Below are positions 46,899 to 55,010 of a DNA stretch of 64,000 bases, in pieces. Source of the stretch: Massilia sp. Leaf139. GTDB taxonomy: Bacteria; Pseudomonadota; Gammaproteobacteria; Burkholderiales; Burkholderiaceae_D. The number at the start of each line of letters is the position of its first letter. The stretch's first letter is position 1. Below the pieces are notes generated by a model, which searched no databases, was not told the DNA's origin, and saw only the letters and a program-made list of their open reading frames with translations. A program made the translations under genes and the position numbers. The stretch is taken from contig NZ_LMOJ01000025.1 of NCBI RefSeq assembly GCF_001424165.1, forward strand, positions 1-64,000, read 5' to 3'.

Positions 46899-47727
46899 CG
46901 GGTTTCTCCAGGCAGGCCAGCGTGGCCGCGAGCAGGGCCGGGCAATCGACCGTTTCCGGCGCGGCCCAGAACTGCGGCCCCTGCACGGGGTGGACGTCGA
47001 CCCGGCTACCCTGCAGCCTCCAGGTGTCGGCCACGCGCACGGCGGCCGGCGGCAGTGAGCGGCCGGCGCTTGCCGTGACTTCGAACCAGTGGATCGGGCA
47101 GCGCGGGCCGAGGGCGCGCGCATCGGCCGCGTCCAGGCCGGACGCCAGGAGTGGACTCAAGCAATAGCCGGCGATCTCGAGCGCTTCCCCGGCGCCGAGC
47201 GCTTCGCGCAGGGCATCGGTGCCGCCGCTGTCGCTGCCGCCGGCCAGCAGTTCGCCGGCCAGGCGCAGGCGCAGGAAGCCGTTCAGGTAGCCGGAGCCGT
47301 TGGTGACCGGCTGCCACAGCAGCAGGCGCTCGGGCGGCACGCTCGCCTTTTGCGCATGCGCGATCGCCAGCAGGGCGCCCACGCGCAGGCCCCACAGGCC
47401 GGCGCGGCAGCCCAGGCGCGCCTCGATCCAGGCGCGCGCCTGCGCGATGTCGCGCAGCCAGCCGTCCCAGGTGGCGTCGCCGAAGTCGCCCGCACTGTCG
47501 CCGCAGCCGTGCAGGTCGAGCAGCAGCACGCCATAGCCTTGCGCCGCCAGGGTGCGCGCGCCCAGCGCGGCCATGCGCCGGGAGCGGTTCATCTCCTCGG
47601 CGAACGGGTGGATGTAGACCAGCGCGCCGCGGCAGTTGCCGGCGGGGGCGTGGTACAGGCAGAAACGCGGTCCGTCGGGCGTATCGAGAAAGAACGCGTC
47701 CGCGCTCGCGTGGGCGGGGGCGCTCAT
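46891..47727 (-). CDS. Hydrolase 2, exosortase A system-associated (alpha/beta hydrolase)
   Basis: 278 residues. GALVYIHPFAEEMNRSRRM is the diagnostic N-terminal block of TIGR03101, and DLHGCGDSAGD and LWGLRVGALLA form the hydrolase core. The nucleophile elbow reads GLRVG, so the catalytic nucleophile seems missing and this partner may be structural or bind substrate. It starts 3 bases after the ACP stop and overlaps hydrolase 1. Confidence 0.9.
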   Translation of the reverse strand: MSAPAHASADAFFLDTPDGPRFCLYHAPAGNCRGALVYIHPFAEEMNRSRRMAALGARTLAAQGYGVLLLDLHGCGDSAGDFGDATWDGWLRDIAQARAWIEARLGCRAGLWGLRVGALLAIAHAQKASVPPERLLLWQPVTNGSGYLNGFLRLRLAGELLAGGSDSGGTDALREALGAGEALEIAGYCLSPLLASGLDAADARALGPRCPIHWFEVTASAGRSLPPAAVRVADTWRLQGSRVDVHPVQGPQFWAAPETVDCPALLAATLACLEKPDA

Positions 47728-47730
47728 CCC

Positions 47731-47979
47731 TTACTCGGCGCGTTCGGCGACGAAGGCGGCCAGGCTGCCGAGGGTGGCGAAGGTGCTGGCGCTGATGTCG
47801 TCATCGTCGACCATGATCCCGAAATGCTCTTCCAGGGCGCCGATCAGGGTCACGACCGCCATCGAGTCGAGCTCGGGCAGGCTGCCCAGCAGCGGCGAAT
47901 CGGCCGTCAGGGCGGCGCCGGCCGGGCCGAGGTTGAGCACGTCGATCAGGAGGGTTTTGACTTCTTCAAGGTACTTCAT
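47731..47979 (-). CDS. Acyl carrier protein, exosortase A system-associated
   Basis: 82 residues, acidic, with the carrier serine in LPELDSMAVVTLI (DSM, where 4'-phosphopantetheine attaches; the usual context is DSL). It should carry an acyl or aminoacyl group loaded by the divergent acyl-CoA ligase. It overlaps the acyltransferase gene by 4 bases (ATGA) and lies 3 bases before hydrolase 2. The pair of carrier and ligase suggests a small dedicated biosynthetic route. Confidence 0.9.
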   Translation of the reverse strand: MKYLEEVKTLLIDVLNLGPAGAALTADSPLLGSLPELDSMAVVTLIGALEEHFGIMVDDDDISASTFATLGSLAAFVAERAE

Positions 47980-49031
47980 AGGCTTGTCGTCGTTGGGTGA
48001 GCCGGGCGGGAGCGCGCTTCAAGCATCAGGTGCAGGCGTTTGACACCCGGCCAGCGGTAATAATTGACATGGTACATAGTGCGTACCTCTTCCGTCCAGC
48101 GCGTATGCCACTCCATCACGCGGCCGTAGAACTCCAGCCGCTCGAAACGGCCGCCCTCGAACAGGCTGCGGCAGGCTTCCTCGCGCATGAGCAGGGTGGG
48201 CGACAGGTTGGCGGGCACGCGCTCGTCGTAGGCGGTTTTCAGCACCACGATGCTGTCGGCGTCTTCCACGCACAGATCCATGGCGACCAGCTGCTCGCCG
48301 AAATAATAGCGGTAGACGCTGGCGGCGCCGCGCGCGGCCAGCGCTTCCAGCATGGCGCGGTAGTAGCGGCCCTGCGCGTTGCCGGCGCTGACGGCCGTGC
48401 CTTCCTGGCCCTTCCAGCCGGACGTCTCCAGGCGCCCGTAGTCGGCCACGGCCTGCGCCATGGCCGCGGGCGCACGGTCGACCACCATGCGCGTGGCAAC
48501 GCCCTCGCGCTCCAGGCGCGCGCGCTGCTTTTTCAGGTTGCCGCGCAGGTTTTTGCCGCGCGCGTTCCAATAGTCGTCGAAGCTGCCGTGCAGGCGTACG
48601 CGCGCCGTGTCGATGTAATCGAGGCTGCGGGTGCAGGGGCCGTCGGCCGGGCGCGGATGCAGCATCGGGTCGAGCTGGGTGAGCGCCAGCAGCAGCGGGA
48701 AGCCGGGCAGGGCGCCGAGCAGGCCGCGCGCCAGGGCGGCGGTGTCGAGACCGGGCTGCTGCAGCCAGAGGCCGAGCGGCGCCTGCGCCGGCTGAAAGGT
48801 GATCCAGGCGCCGCGCCGGCTCGGATGCACGAGCGCCATCGCGCGCACGGTGTCGCCGTCGCGCAGGCAAGCGAGCAATTCGTCGCCGCGGCCGAACTGA
48901 TCGAGCAGGGGCGCGACGAAATCGGCCGCCAGCAGGCTCGAAGCATGCGGCGCCGGGAGCGCGGCGTGCAGGCGCGCCCAATCGTCGGCATGGCGTGCGA
49001 ACTCGCGCGCCGGGTATAAAGTCCAGCTCAT
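47976..49031 (-). CDS. GNAT/CelD-like acyltransferase of the XrtA small-molecule module
   Basis: 351 residues from the ATG at 49031. The Acetyltransf_6 domain at 150-330 includes YWNARGKNLRGNLKKQ and RLEFYGRVMEWHTRW. Its place between the ACP and the aminotransferase genes (4-base overlaps on both sides) suggests it takes an acyl group from the carrier protein. Acceptor unknown. It is distantly related to the acyltransferases at 22956 and 23887, but more different from them than they are from each other. Confidence 0.8.
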   Translation of the reverse strand: MSWTLYPAREFARHADDWARLHAALPAPHASSLLAADFVAPLLDQFGRGDELLACLRDGDTVRAMALVHPSRRGAWITFQPAQAPLGLWLQQPGLDTAALARGLLGALPGFPLLLALTQLDPMLHPRPADGPCTRSLDYIDTARVRLHGSFDDYWNARGKNLRGNLKKQRARLEREGVATRMVVDRAPAAMAQAVADYGRLETSGWKGQEGTAVSAGNAQGRYYRAMLEALAARGAASVYRYYFGEQLVAMDLCVEDADSIVVLKTAYDERVPANLSPTLLMREEACRSLFEGGRFERLEFYGRVMEWHTRWTEEVRTMYHVNYYRWPGVKRLHLMLEARSRPAHPTTTSL

Positions 49032-50215
49032 GCCGTGGCCGCCGCGCGCAGTTGTTCGATCAGCCAGGCGATTTCGCGCTCGGTCAGCTCCTGGTGGCAG
49101 GGCAGGGCCAGCACCCGGCGCGCCAGCATGGCGCTGTTGGCGCAGGTCTGCGCATCGACGCCGGGCCAGAACGGCGTGCCGAAGCGGGTCAGCGGCACCC
49201 CCAGCGCCTGCAGGCGCGCGGCCAGCAGCTCGGGTTCGTCGGCCAGCAGCGGGAATACCCAGGGGCAGGCGCCGTCGGGCAGGCGCGGGTGCAGCGGCCG
49301 CACGCCGGGCAAACCCTGCAGCGCCGCCTGCAGGCGCGCGTAATGGCGCCGGCGCAGCGCCGCGATGCGCCCGGGCGCGGCCAGCTTCAGCATGGCGCGC
49401 GCAAACAGCGAGGAGCGCTTGTCGACCCAGGCTGGATCGAAATTGAAACTGCTGTCCGAGGAAGCGGGCGCCAGCGCCGGCGCCGCGGCGCCGCGCCCGC
49501 GCTTGAGCCGTCCCCACAGCGCGCTCTTGGCGCGCAGCGGCAGCGACAGGGCGGCGCGCACCAGCGGCAGGCGGCCATAGTCGAAACCGCGTTCCAGCGA
49601 ATTGAGGGCGATCTTCGCCTCGAACGCGGCGCCGGCCGAGCGCAGTACGATGCGATCGAGGCTGTGGCGGGCCGAGACCAGCGCGCCGCCTTCATAAATC
49701 GGTAAAAACTTCATGCTGCTGGCGATGGCGTAATCGCCCCAGGCGCCGACCGGGCGGCCGCCGTGCTCGCCGATGAAACAGTGGGCGCAGTCCTCGATCA
49801 GGGCAATGCCGCGCGCGTCGCACAGGGCGCGGATCGGCGCCATGGTTTGCGGAAAGCCGAAATAATGGGTGACCATGAGGGCGCGGGTAGCGGGGCCGAT
49901 CTTATCGGCCAGGTCGTCCAGGTCGACCGCGGCGTCAGGCCCCACGCGATAAAACACGGGCTCGGCGCCGCGCCAGAGCACCGGCGGCACCATCGAGGCG
50001 CTGTGGTAAGCAGGCACCAGCACCTGGTCGCCCGGTTCGACGCCGATCTCGCGCAGGGCCAGGGCGATGGCCACGCGTCCGCTCGTCACCAGGCGTGCGT
50101 CCCCGGCGTCGAGCACGGTGCGCACGGGGGTGCCGGGCGCGCGCCGGAACGAGGACGCCGACAGGATCGGCGCCAGCGGAATCAGGGGCCGGCCGGGGAG
50201 CGGGTTCGCGAGCAT
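49028..50215 (-). CDS. DegT/DnrJ/EryC1-family PLP aminotransferase of the XrtA module
   Basis: 395 residues from the ATG at 50215. The fold type I regions are visible: VLVPAYHSASM, GIALIEDCAHC with the Asp that holds the PLP pyridine nitrogen, and SSMKFLPIYEGGAL with the Lys that forms the Schiff base. These enzymes aminate keto-sugars or keto-acids. First gene of the leftward operon (aminotransferase, acyltransferase, ACP, hydrolases 2 and 1). Divergent from the acyl-CoA ligase, with repeats in between. Confidence 0.85.
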   Translation of the reverse strand: MLANPLPGRPLIPLAPILSASSFRRAPGTPVRTVLDAGDARLVTSGRVAIALALREIGVEPGDQVLVPAYHSASMVPPVLWRGAEPVFYRVGPDAAVDLDDLADKIGPATRALMVTHYFGFPQTMAPIRALCDARGIALIEDCAHCFIGEHGGRPVGAWGDYAIASSMKFLPIYEGGALVSARHSLDRIVLRSAGAAFEAKIALNSLERGFDYGRLPLVRAALSLPLRAKSALWGRLKRGRGAAAPALAPASSDSSFNFDPAWVDKRSSLFARAMLKLAAPGRIAALRRRHYARLQAALQGLPGVRPLHPRLPDGACPWVFPLLADEPELLAARLQALGVPLTRFGTPFWPGVDAQTCANSAMLARRVLALPCHQELTEREIAWLIEQLRAAATA

Positions 50216-50245
50216 CCGGTCAGTATAAACCGGGGGTTGAAAAAT

Positions 50246-50335
50246 TTGCCACGGAACATGCCGGATTGCCACGGAATCCGCGCAATCGGCGCCGCCAACA
50301 AGCTGCGAGCTGTTAACAAGGCGACGAGCTGTTAA
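50246..50335. repeat. Two pairs of direct repeats in the divergent XrtA-module control region
   Basis: TTGCCACGGAA occurs at 50246-50256 and 50266-50276, exactly 20 bases apart. CGAGCTGTTAA occurs at 50306-50316 and 50325-50335, 19 bases apart. Both spacings are about two helical turns, as for a dimeric regulator binding side by side. The region lies between the aminotransferase and ligase starts, so these are candidate operators. No sigma-54 elements of correct spacing were found here. Confidence 0.55.
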
Positions 50336-50396
50336 GATTGCGGGCTGCGCGGCCGGAGCCGCGCGCTTGCGTACCGACTCCGCACTCATTCCCGAC

Positions 50397-51983
50397 ATGG
50401 CTGACCTGATCCACGATTTCCTGTTCGATTCCGCGCGCCGCACGCCTGGCGCCGAAGCGCTCGTGCACGGCGCGGCGCGCCTCGACTACGCGGCGCTGGC
50501 CGCCGCCGTGGAAGGCGCGGCCGGGGCGCTGATCGGCGCCGGCGTGCAGCCGCGCGAGCGCGTCGCCGTGTTCCTGGAAAAGCGGATCGAGAACGTGGCC
50601 GCGATGTTCGGCGCGGCGCTGGCCGGCGCCGTGTTCGTGCCGGTCAATCCGCAGCTCAAGCCGGAGCAAGTCGCCCACATCCTGGCCGACTGCAACGTGC
50701 GGGTGCTGCTGACCTCGAACGAACGTTTACTACAACTGCACACGGCGCTGCCGGCGTGTCCGGATCTGCGCACGGTGTTCGTCACCGGCGCGCCAACCGA
50801 CACGGCGCAGGCGGGATATGCACTGCGCGATTGGGCGACGGCGCAGGCGTCCTGCGCACCCGCCGCCCTGGCCGCGCGCCGCCCGATCGACGCCGACATG
50901 GCCGCGATCCTGTACACCTCGGGCAGCACCGGCAAACCGAAGGGCGTGGTGCTCTCGCACCGCAACATGGTGGCCGGCGCCCAGAGCGTGGCGAGTTATC
51001 TGGCCATCACCCCGCAGGATCGCATCCTGGCCGTGCTGCCGCTCAGTTTCGATTACGGACTCAGCCAGCTGAGCTGCGCGTTTCTGACCGGCGCGACGGC
51101 GGTGCTGATCAACCACCTGTTCGCGAAAGACATCGTCAAGGCGGTGCTGGAAGAACGCATCACCGGCCTGGCGGCCGTACCGCCGCTGTGGCTGCAGCTG
51201 GCGAAGTTGACTTGGCCGGCCGATTGTTCGCTGCGCTATCTGACCAATTCGGGCGGCGCGCTGCCGACCGCCACCGTCGCCGCCCTGCGCGCTGCCCTGC
51301 CGCGGGCCGAGCTGTTCCTGATGTACGGCCTGACCGAGGCCTTCCGCTCGACCTATCTGCCGCCCTCCGAACTGGCGCGCCGTCCTGATTCGATGGGGCG
51401 CGCGATCCCGAATGCGCAGGTGATGGTGGTGCGCCCGGACGGCACGCCCTGCGCGCCCGGCGAGCCGGGCGAACTGGTGCACCGCGGCGCCCTCGTCTCG
51501 CTCGGCTACTGGAACGATCCGGTCAAAACCGCCGAGCGCTTCAAGCCGGCGCCGGGACAGGATCCGGCCCTGCCGCTGGTCGAGATGGCGGTCTGGTCGG
51601 GCGACACCGTGCGCATGGACGCGGAGGGCTACCTGTACTTCATCGGCCGCAGCGACGACATGATCAAGGTGTCCGGCTACCGCGTCAGCCCGCTGGAAAT
51701 CGAGGAAGTCGTGTACGCGAGCGGGCAGGTGATCGAGGCGGTCGCCTTCGGCGTGCCCCATCCGCAGCTGGGCCAGGCGATCGTGCTGCTGGCGCTGGCG
51801 CAGGATCCGGCCCTGGACGCGGGCGCGCTGATCAAAGAGTGCCAGCGCCGGCTGCCGGTCTGGATGGTGCCGGCGCACGTGGCGCTGCACGCCGCCCCTT
51901 TCCCGCGCAACCCGAACGGCAAGATCGACCGCCCGCTGCTGCGGCAAGCCTTCGTGACGATGTTCGACCATGCAGTCCAGTAG
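50397..51983 (+). CDS. Acyl-CoA ligase (AMP-forming), exosortase A system-associated
   Basis: 528 residues from the ATG at 50397. Adenylation-domain motifs are in order: ILYTSGSTGKPKG (ATP site), YGLTEAFRST, GELVHRGALVSLGYW, the hinge region MDAEGYLYFIGRSDDMIKVSGYR, and the catalytic Lys near the end in PNGKIDR. Members of TIGR03098 occur only with exosortase A loci. The acid activated is unknown; the ACP across the divergent region is its likely acceptor. It is followed 17 bases later by the decarboxylase gene. Confidence 0.93.
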   Translation: MADLIHDFLFDSARRTPGAEALVHGAARLDYAALAAAVEGAAGALIGAGVQPRERVAVFLEKRIENVAAMFGAALAGAVFVPVNPQLKPEQVAHILADCNVRVLLTSNERLLQLHTALPACPDLRTVFVTGAPTDTAQAGYALRDWATAQASCAPAALAARRPIDADMAAILYTSGSTGKPKGVVLSHRNMVAGAQSVASYLAITPQDRILAVLPLSFDYGLSQLSCAFLTGATAVLINHLFAKDIVKAVLEERITGLAAVPPLWLQLAKLTWPADCSLRYLTNSGGALPTATVAALRAALPRAELFLMYGLTEAFRSTYLPPSELARRPDSMGRAIPNAQVMVVRPDGTPCAPGEPGELVHRGALVSLGYWNDPVKTAERFKPAPGQDPALPLVEMAVWSGDTVRMDAEGYLYFIGRSDDMIKVSGYRVSPLEIEEVVYASGQVIEAVAFGVPHPQLGQAIVLLALAQDPALDAGALIKECQRRLPVWMVPAHVALHAAPFPRNPNGKIDRPLLRQAFVTMFDHAVQ

Positions 51984-52000
51984 AGATAGGAAGTGAAGCC

Positions 52001-53236
52001 ATGAACGCGAAACCGGTACACGCCGCCCAGACCCTGTTCCCGGTCGAGGGCGATTGCCTGCAGGTGGGCGGCATGCCGCTCACGCGCCTGGCGCAGCGCG
52101 TCGGCAGCACGCCCTTCTATGCCTATGATCGCCGCCTGCTGAGCGAGCGCGTGGCCCATGTGCGCGCCCACCTGCCGCCCGCCGTCGAGCTGCATTTTTC
52201 GATGAAGGCCAACCCGATGCCGGCGCTGGTGCAGCACATGGCGACACTGGTGGACGGCATCGACGTCGCTTCCAGCGGCGAACTGAAGGTCGCGCTCGAC
52301 ACCGGCATCGACCCGGCGCGCATCAGCTTTGCCGGCCCCGGTAAATCGGACGCGGAACTGGCGCGCGCGGTGGCCGCCGGCGCCGTCGTCCACGCCGAAT
52401 CGGAGCGCGAACTGCGGGCGCTGGCGCGCGTGGGGAACGAACTGGGCATCGCGCCGCTGCTGGTACTGCGCATCAACCCGGACTACGAACTGAAAGGCTC
52501 GGGCATGCGCATGGGCGGCGGCGCCAAGCAGTTCGGCATCGACGCCGAGGAGGCGCCGCGCGCGATCCGGCTGTGCGCCGAACTCGGCCTGACGGTGCTC
52601 GGTTTCCACATCTTCAGCGGTTCGCAAAGTTTAAAAGCCGAGGCGATCATCGAGGCGCAGGCCCAGACTTTCGCGCTGGCGCAGCAGCTGGTGCCGCATC
52701 TGCGCGATCCGCTGCGCATCCTGAACATCGGCGGCGGCTTCGGTATTCCGTATTTTCCGGGCGAGGCGGCGCTCGACCTGGCGCCGATCGGCGACGCCCT
52801 GGCTGCCGCCCTGCCGCGCGTCAAAGACAGCCTGCCCGAAGCGCAGGTGTCGATCGAACTGGGGAGATATCTGGTAGGCGAGGCCGGCGTGTATGTGGCC
52901 CGCGTCGTCGACCGCAAGGTCTCGCGCGGCCAGGTCTTCCTCGTCACCGACGGCGGCCTGCACCACCATCTGGCGGCATCGGGCAATTTCGGCCAAGTGA
53001 TCCGCAAGAACTATCCGGTCGCGATCGGCAACCGCATGCGCGCATCCGGCGCGCAGGAAACCGTTTCGGTCGTGGGCCCGCTGTGCACGCCGCTGGATTT
53101 GCTGGCCGAGCGCATGGAACTGCCGCAAGCCGAGGTGGGCGACCTGGTGGTGGTGTTCCAGTCGGGCGCCTACGGCCGTTCGGCCAGCCCGCAGGGGTTT
53201 TTGAGCCATCCGGAAGTGCCGGAAGTGCTGGTGTGA
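52001..53236 (+). CDS. PLP-dependent decarboxylase, exosortase A system-associated
   Basis: 411 residues, fold type III, similar to diaminopimelate decarboxylase. The PLP lysine is Lys69 in HFSMKANPMP; GFHIFSGSQ, GGGFGIPYF and the C-terminal GPLCTPLD (active-site Cys) and GAYGRS motifs are all present. TIGR03099 members are restricted to exosortase A loci. It probably decarboxylates an amino-acid-like intermediate made with the adjacent ligase. ATG at 52001 has AAGTGAAG upstream, a weak site; coupling to the ligase is likely. Confidence 0.93.
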   Translation: MNAKPVHAAQTLFPVEGDCLQVGGMPLTRLAQRVGSTPFYAYDRRLLSERVAHVRAHLPPAVELHFSMKANPMPALVQHMATLVDGIDVASSGELKVALDTGIDPARISFAGPGKSDAELARAVAAGAVVHAESERELRALARVGNELGIAPLLVLRINPDYELKGSGMRMGGGAKQFGIDAEEAPRAIRLCAELGLTVLGFHIFSGSQSLKAEAIIEAQAQTFALAQQLVPHLRDPLRILNIGGGFGIPYFPGEAALDLAPIGDALAAALPRVKDSLPEAQVSIELGRYLVGEAGVYVARVVDRKVSRGQVFLVTDGGLHHHLAASGNFGQVIRKNYPVAIGNRMRASGAQETVSVVGPLCTPLDLLAERMELPQAEVGDLVVVFQSGAYGRSASPQGFLSHPEVPEVLV

Positions 53237-53320
53237 GCCCTGGCATAAGTACTTGTTCGCCTGTCCTGAGACCGGCGCGCAACACCCGCTGAAAGAGGGC
53301 GCGCACGATTGTAGCGTCCG

Positions 53321-53349
53321 TTGACACATGTTGACACTTCATCTACTCT
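53321..53349 (+). promoter_or_regulatory. Candidate sigma-70 promoter for the flippase operon
   Basis: TTGACA (53321-53326, perfect) and TACTCT (53344-53349) with a 17-base spacer, 170 bases before the flippase start. A second TTGACAC follows at 53331, giving a direct repeat of 10-base period. Visual match only. Confidence 0.4.
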
Positions 53350-53519
53350 GTACCAGATAAATTTCCAACGGTCAAAGTGAAATGCGTTTGACCAACGATG
53401 GGCGATCCGGCACCTGCCGGAAACGGCGCGCGACGGCGACTACCTGTCTCCGTGGATCAACTGCCGGCCTGGCGGGCAACGCTTGCCGGTTCCCGTTCCC
53501 GATAAGGTAGTGGTAAAAC

Positions 53520-55010
53520 ATGTTGCGCAAAAATAGTAGTAGTCTCAGCAATGGCGCGGTCATCATGGTCGCGATGCGCTGGATCGATCGCTTCATCGGT
53601 ATCGCCAGTACCTTGGTTCTCGCCCGCATCCTCGTCCCCGAGGATTTCGGCATCGTCGCCATGGCTTCCGTGGTGGTCGGCTTCGCCGACATCATCTTCG
53701 ACCTCGGCATCAACGTCGCCCTCATCCAGCGCAAGGATCCCAGCCAGGCCTATTACAACACCGCCTGGACGCTGCGCATCATCCAGTTCACCTGCGTCGC
53801 GGCCGTGCTGGCGATCCTGGCGCCGTTCGCGGCCGACTACTACAAGGATGTGCGCGTCACCGCAGTGGTGCAGGTGATGGCTGCCTCGGTCATGGTGGTC
53901 GGATTCGAGAACGTCGGCATCATCAATTTCCAGAAGGAGCTGCGCTTCGCCGAGGACGCGAAGTTCGTGCTGTTCAAGCGCCTGGTCAGCTTCTTCATCA
54001 CGATCGCGCTGACGCTGATCCTGGAAAACTACTGGGGCATGGTGCTGGGCGCGCTGTTCGGCCGCCTGGCCGCCGTCATCCGCAGCTACATGGTGCACCC
54101 GATGCGGCCGTGGTTCGGGCTCTCCGAGTGGAAGGAAATCTTCGGGGTGTCGCAGTGGATCCTGGTGAAGAACATCAGCCAGTTCCTCGACCGCAGGCTG
54201 CACGTGTTCCTGGTGGGCGGCATCGCCACCACCGGTGTGACCGGCGGCTACACGCTCGCCACCGAGATCGCCGACATTCCCGGCACCGACCTGCTGGCGC
54301 CGATCAACCGGGTGCTGTTCCCCGCCTTTGCGCGCGCCCGCGACAACATGCGCGAACTGACCAAGCTGCTGGTGAGCGCGCAGGCGGTGCAGGTGATGAT
54401 CACCTTTCCGACCTGCGTTGGCTTCATCATGACGGCCCACGAATTCGTGCCAGTGGCGCTGGGCGAAAAATGGATCTTCATCGTTCCCTTCATCCAGATC
54501 CTGGCGCTGTCGAACATCATCCAGTCGATCAGCAGCAGCGCCAATTACGTGCTCACGGTGATCGGCCAGATCCGCCTGCTGGCGCTGACCAGCTGGATCC
54601 AGATCGGTGTCTTCGTCGCCGGTGTGGTGCTGTTGCGCACCGACCTGAGTCCGGAACGCATCGCCCAGGTGCGCATGGCCGCCATCGTCCTGACCTTCGG
54701 CGTCTCCTACGCGCTGCTGATGCGCCACGTGCCCGGGCTGACGCTGGCCATGCTGGCGCGCGGCACCGGCCGCCCGGCGCTGGCCTGCCTGGCCATGGTG
54801 GCCGCGCTGATGGCGCTGCAGTCGGCGATCGTGGCGCCGCTCTGGATGATGCTGTTGCTGAAGGTCGCCGTCGGCGGCGTCGTGTATTGCGCCGTGGTGC
54901 TCGGATTGTGGCGCCTGGCGGGCCGCCCGGACGGCGCCGAAGCTTTTTTCCTCAGCAAGCTGAGACGGACGCCGCCACCGGTCGTTGGCGCACCTAACGA
55001 GGTCAAATGA
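53520..55010 (+). CDS. Polysaccharide flippase (Wzx / PST family)
   Basis: 496 residues with about 12-14 membrane helices throughout. The first 70 residues (VMVAMRWIDRFIGIASTLVLARILVPEDFGIVAMASVV) are typical of the WzxC-like lipopolysaccharide flippase group. It should move the lipid-linked repeat unit across the inner membrane. It overlaps the next gene by 4 bases (ATGA), so it heads the operon with the asparagine-synthase-like and carboxyethyl-ornithine-synthase-like genes. Confidence 0.9.
   Translation: MLRKNSSSLSNGAVIMVAMRWIDRFIGIASTLVLARILVPEDFGIVAMASVVVGFADIIFDLGINVALIQRKDPSQAYYNTAWTLRIIQFTCVAAVLAILAPFAADYYKDVRVTAVVQVMAASVMVVGFENVGIINFQKELRFAEDAKFVLFKRLVSFFITIALTLILENYWGMVLGALFGRLAAVIRSYMVHPMRPWFGLSEWKEIFGVSQWILVKNISQFLDRRLHVFLVGGIATTGVTGGYTLATEIADIPGTDLLAPINRVLFPAFARARDNMRELTKLLVSAQAVQVMITFPTCVGFIMTAHEFVPVALGEKWIFIVPFIQILALSNIIQSISSSANYVLTVIGQIRLLALTSWIQIGVFVAGVVLLRTDLSPERIAQVRMAAIVLTFGVSYALLMRHVPGLTLAMLARGTGRPALACLAMVAALMALQSAIVAPLWMMLLLKVAVGGVVYCAVVLGLWRLAGRPDGAEAFFLSKLRRTPPPVVGAPNEVK

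Noticed and set aside
47976..49517. Longer form of the acyltransferase starting upstream of 49031
   Set aside because: The added 162 residues overlap the aminotransferase gene and read as low-complexity Ala/Arg-rich shadow sequence.
50216..50396. Sigma-54 promoter in the divergent XrtA-module region
   Set aside because: TGGCA-like strings exist, but the GG to GC spacing is 7, 8 or 11 bases and not 10.
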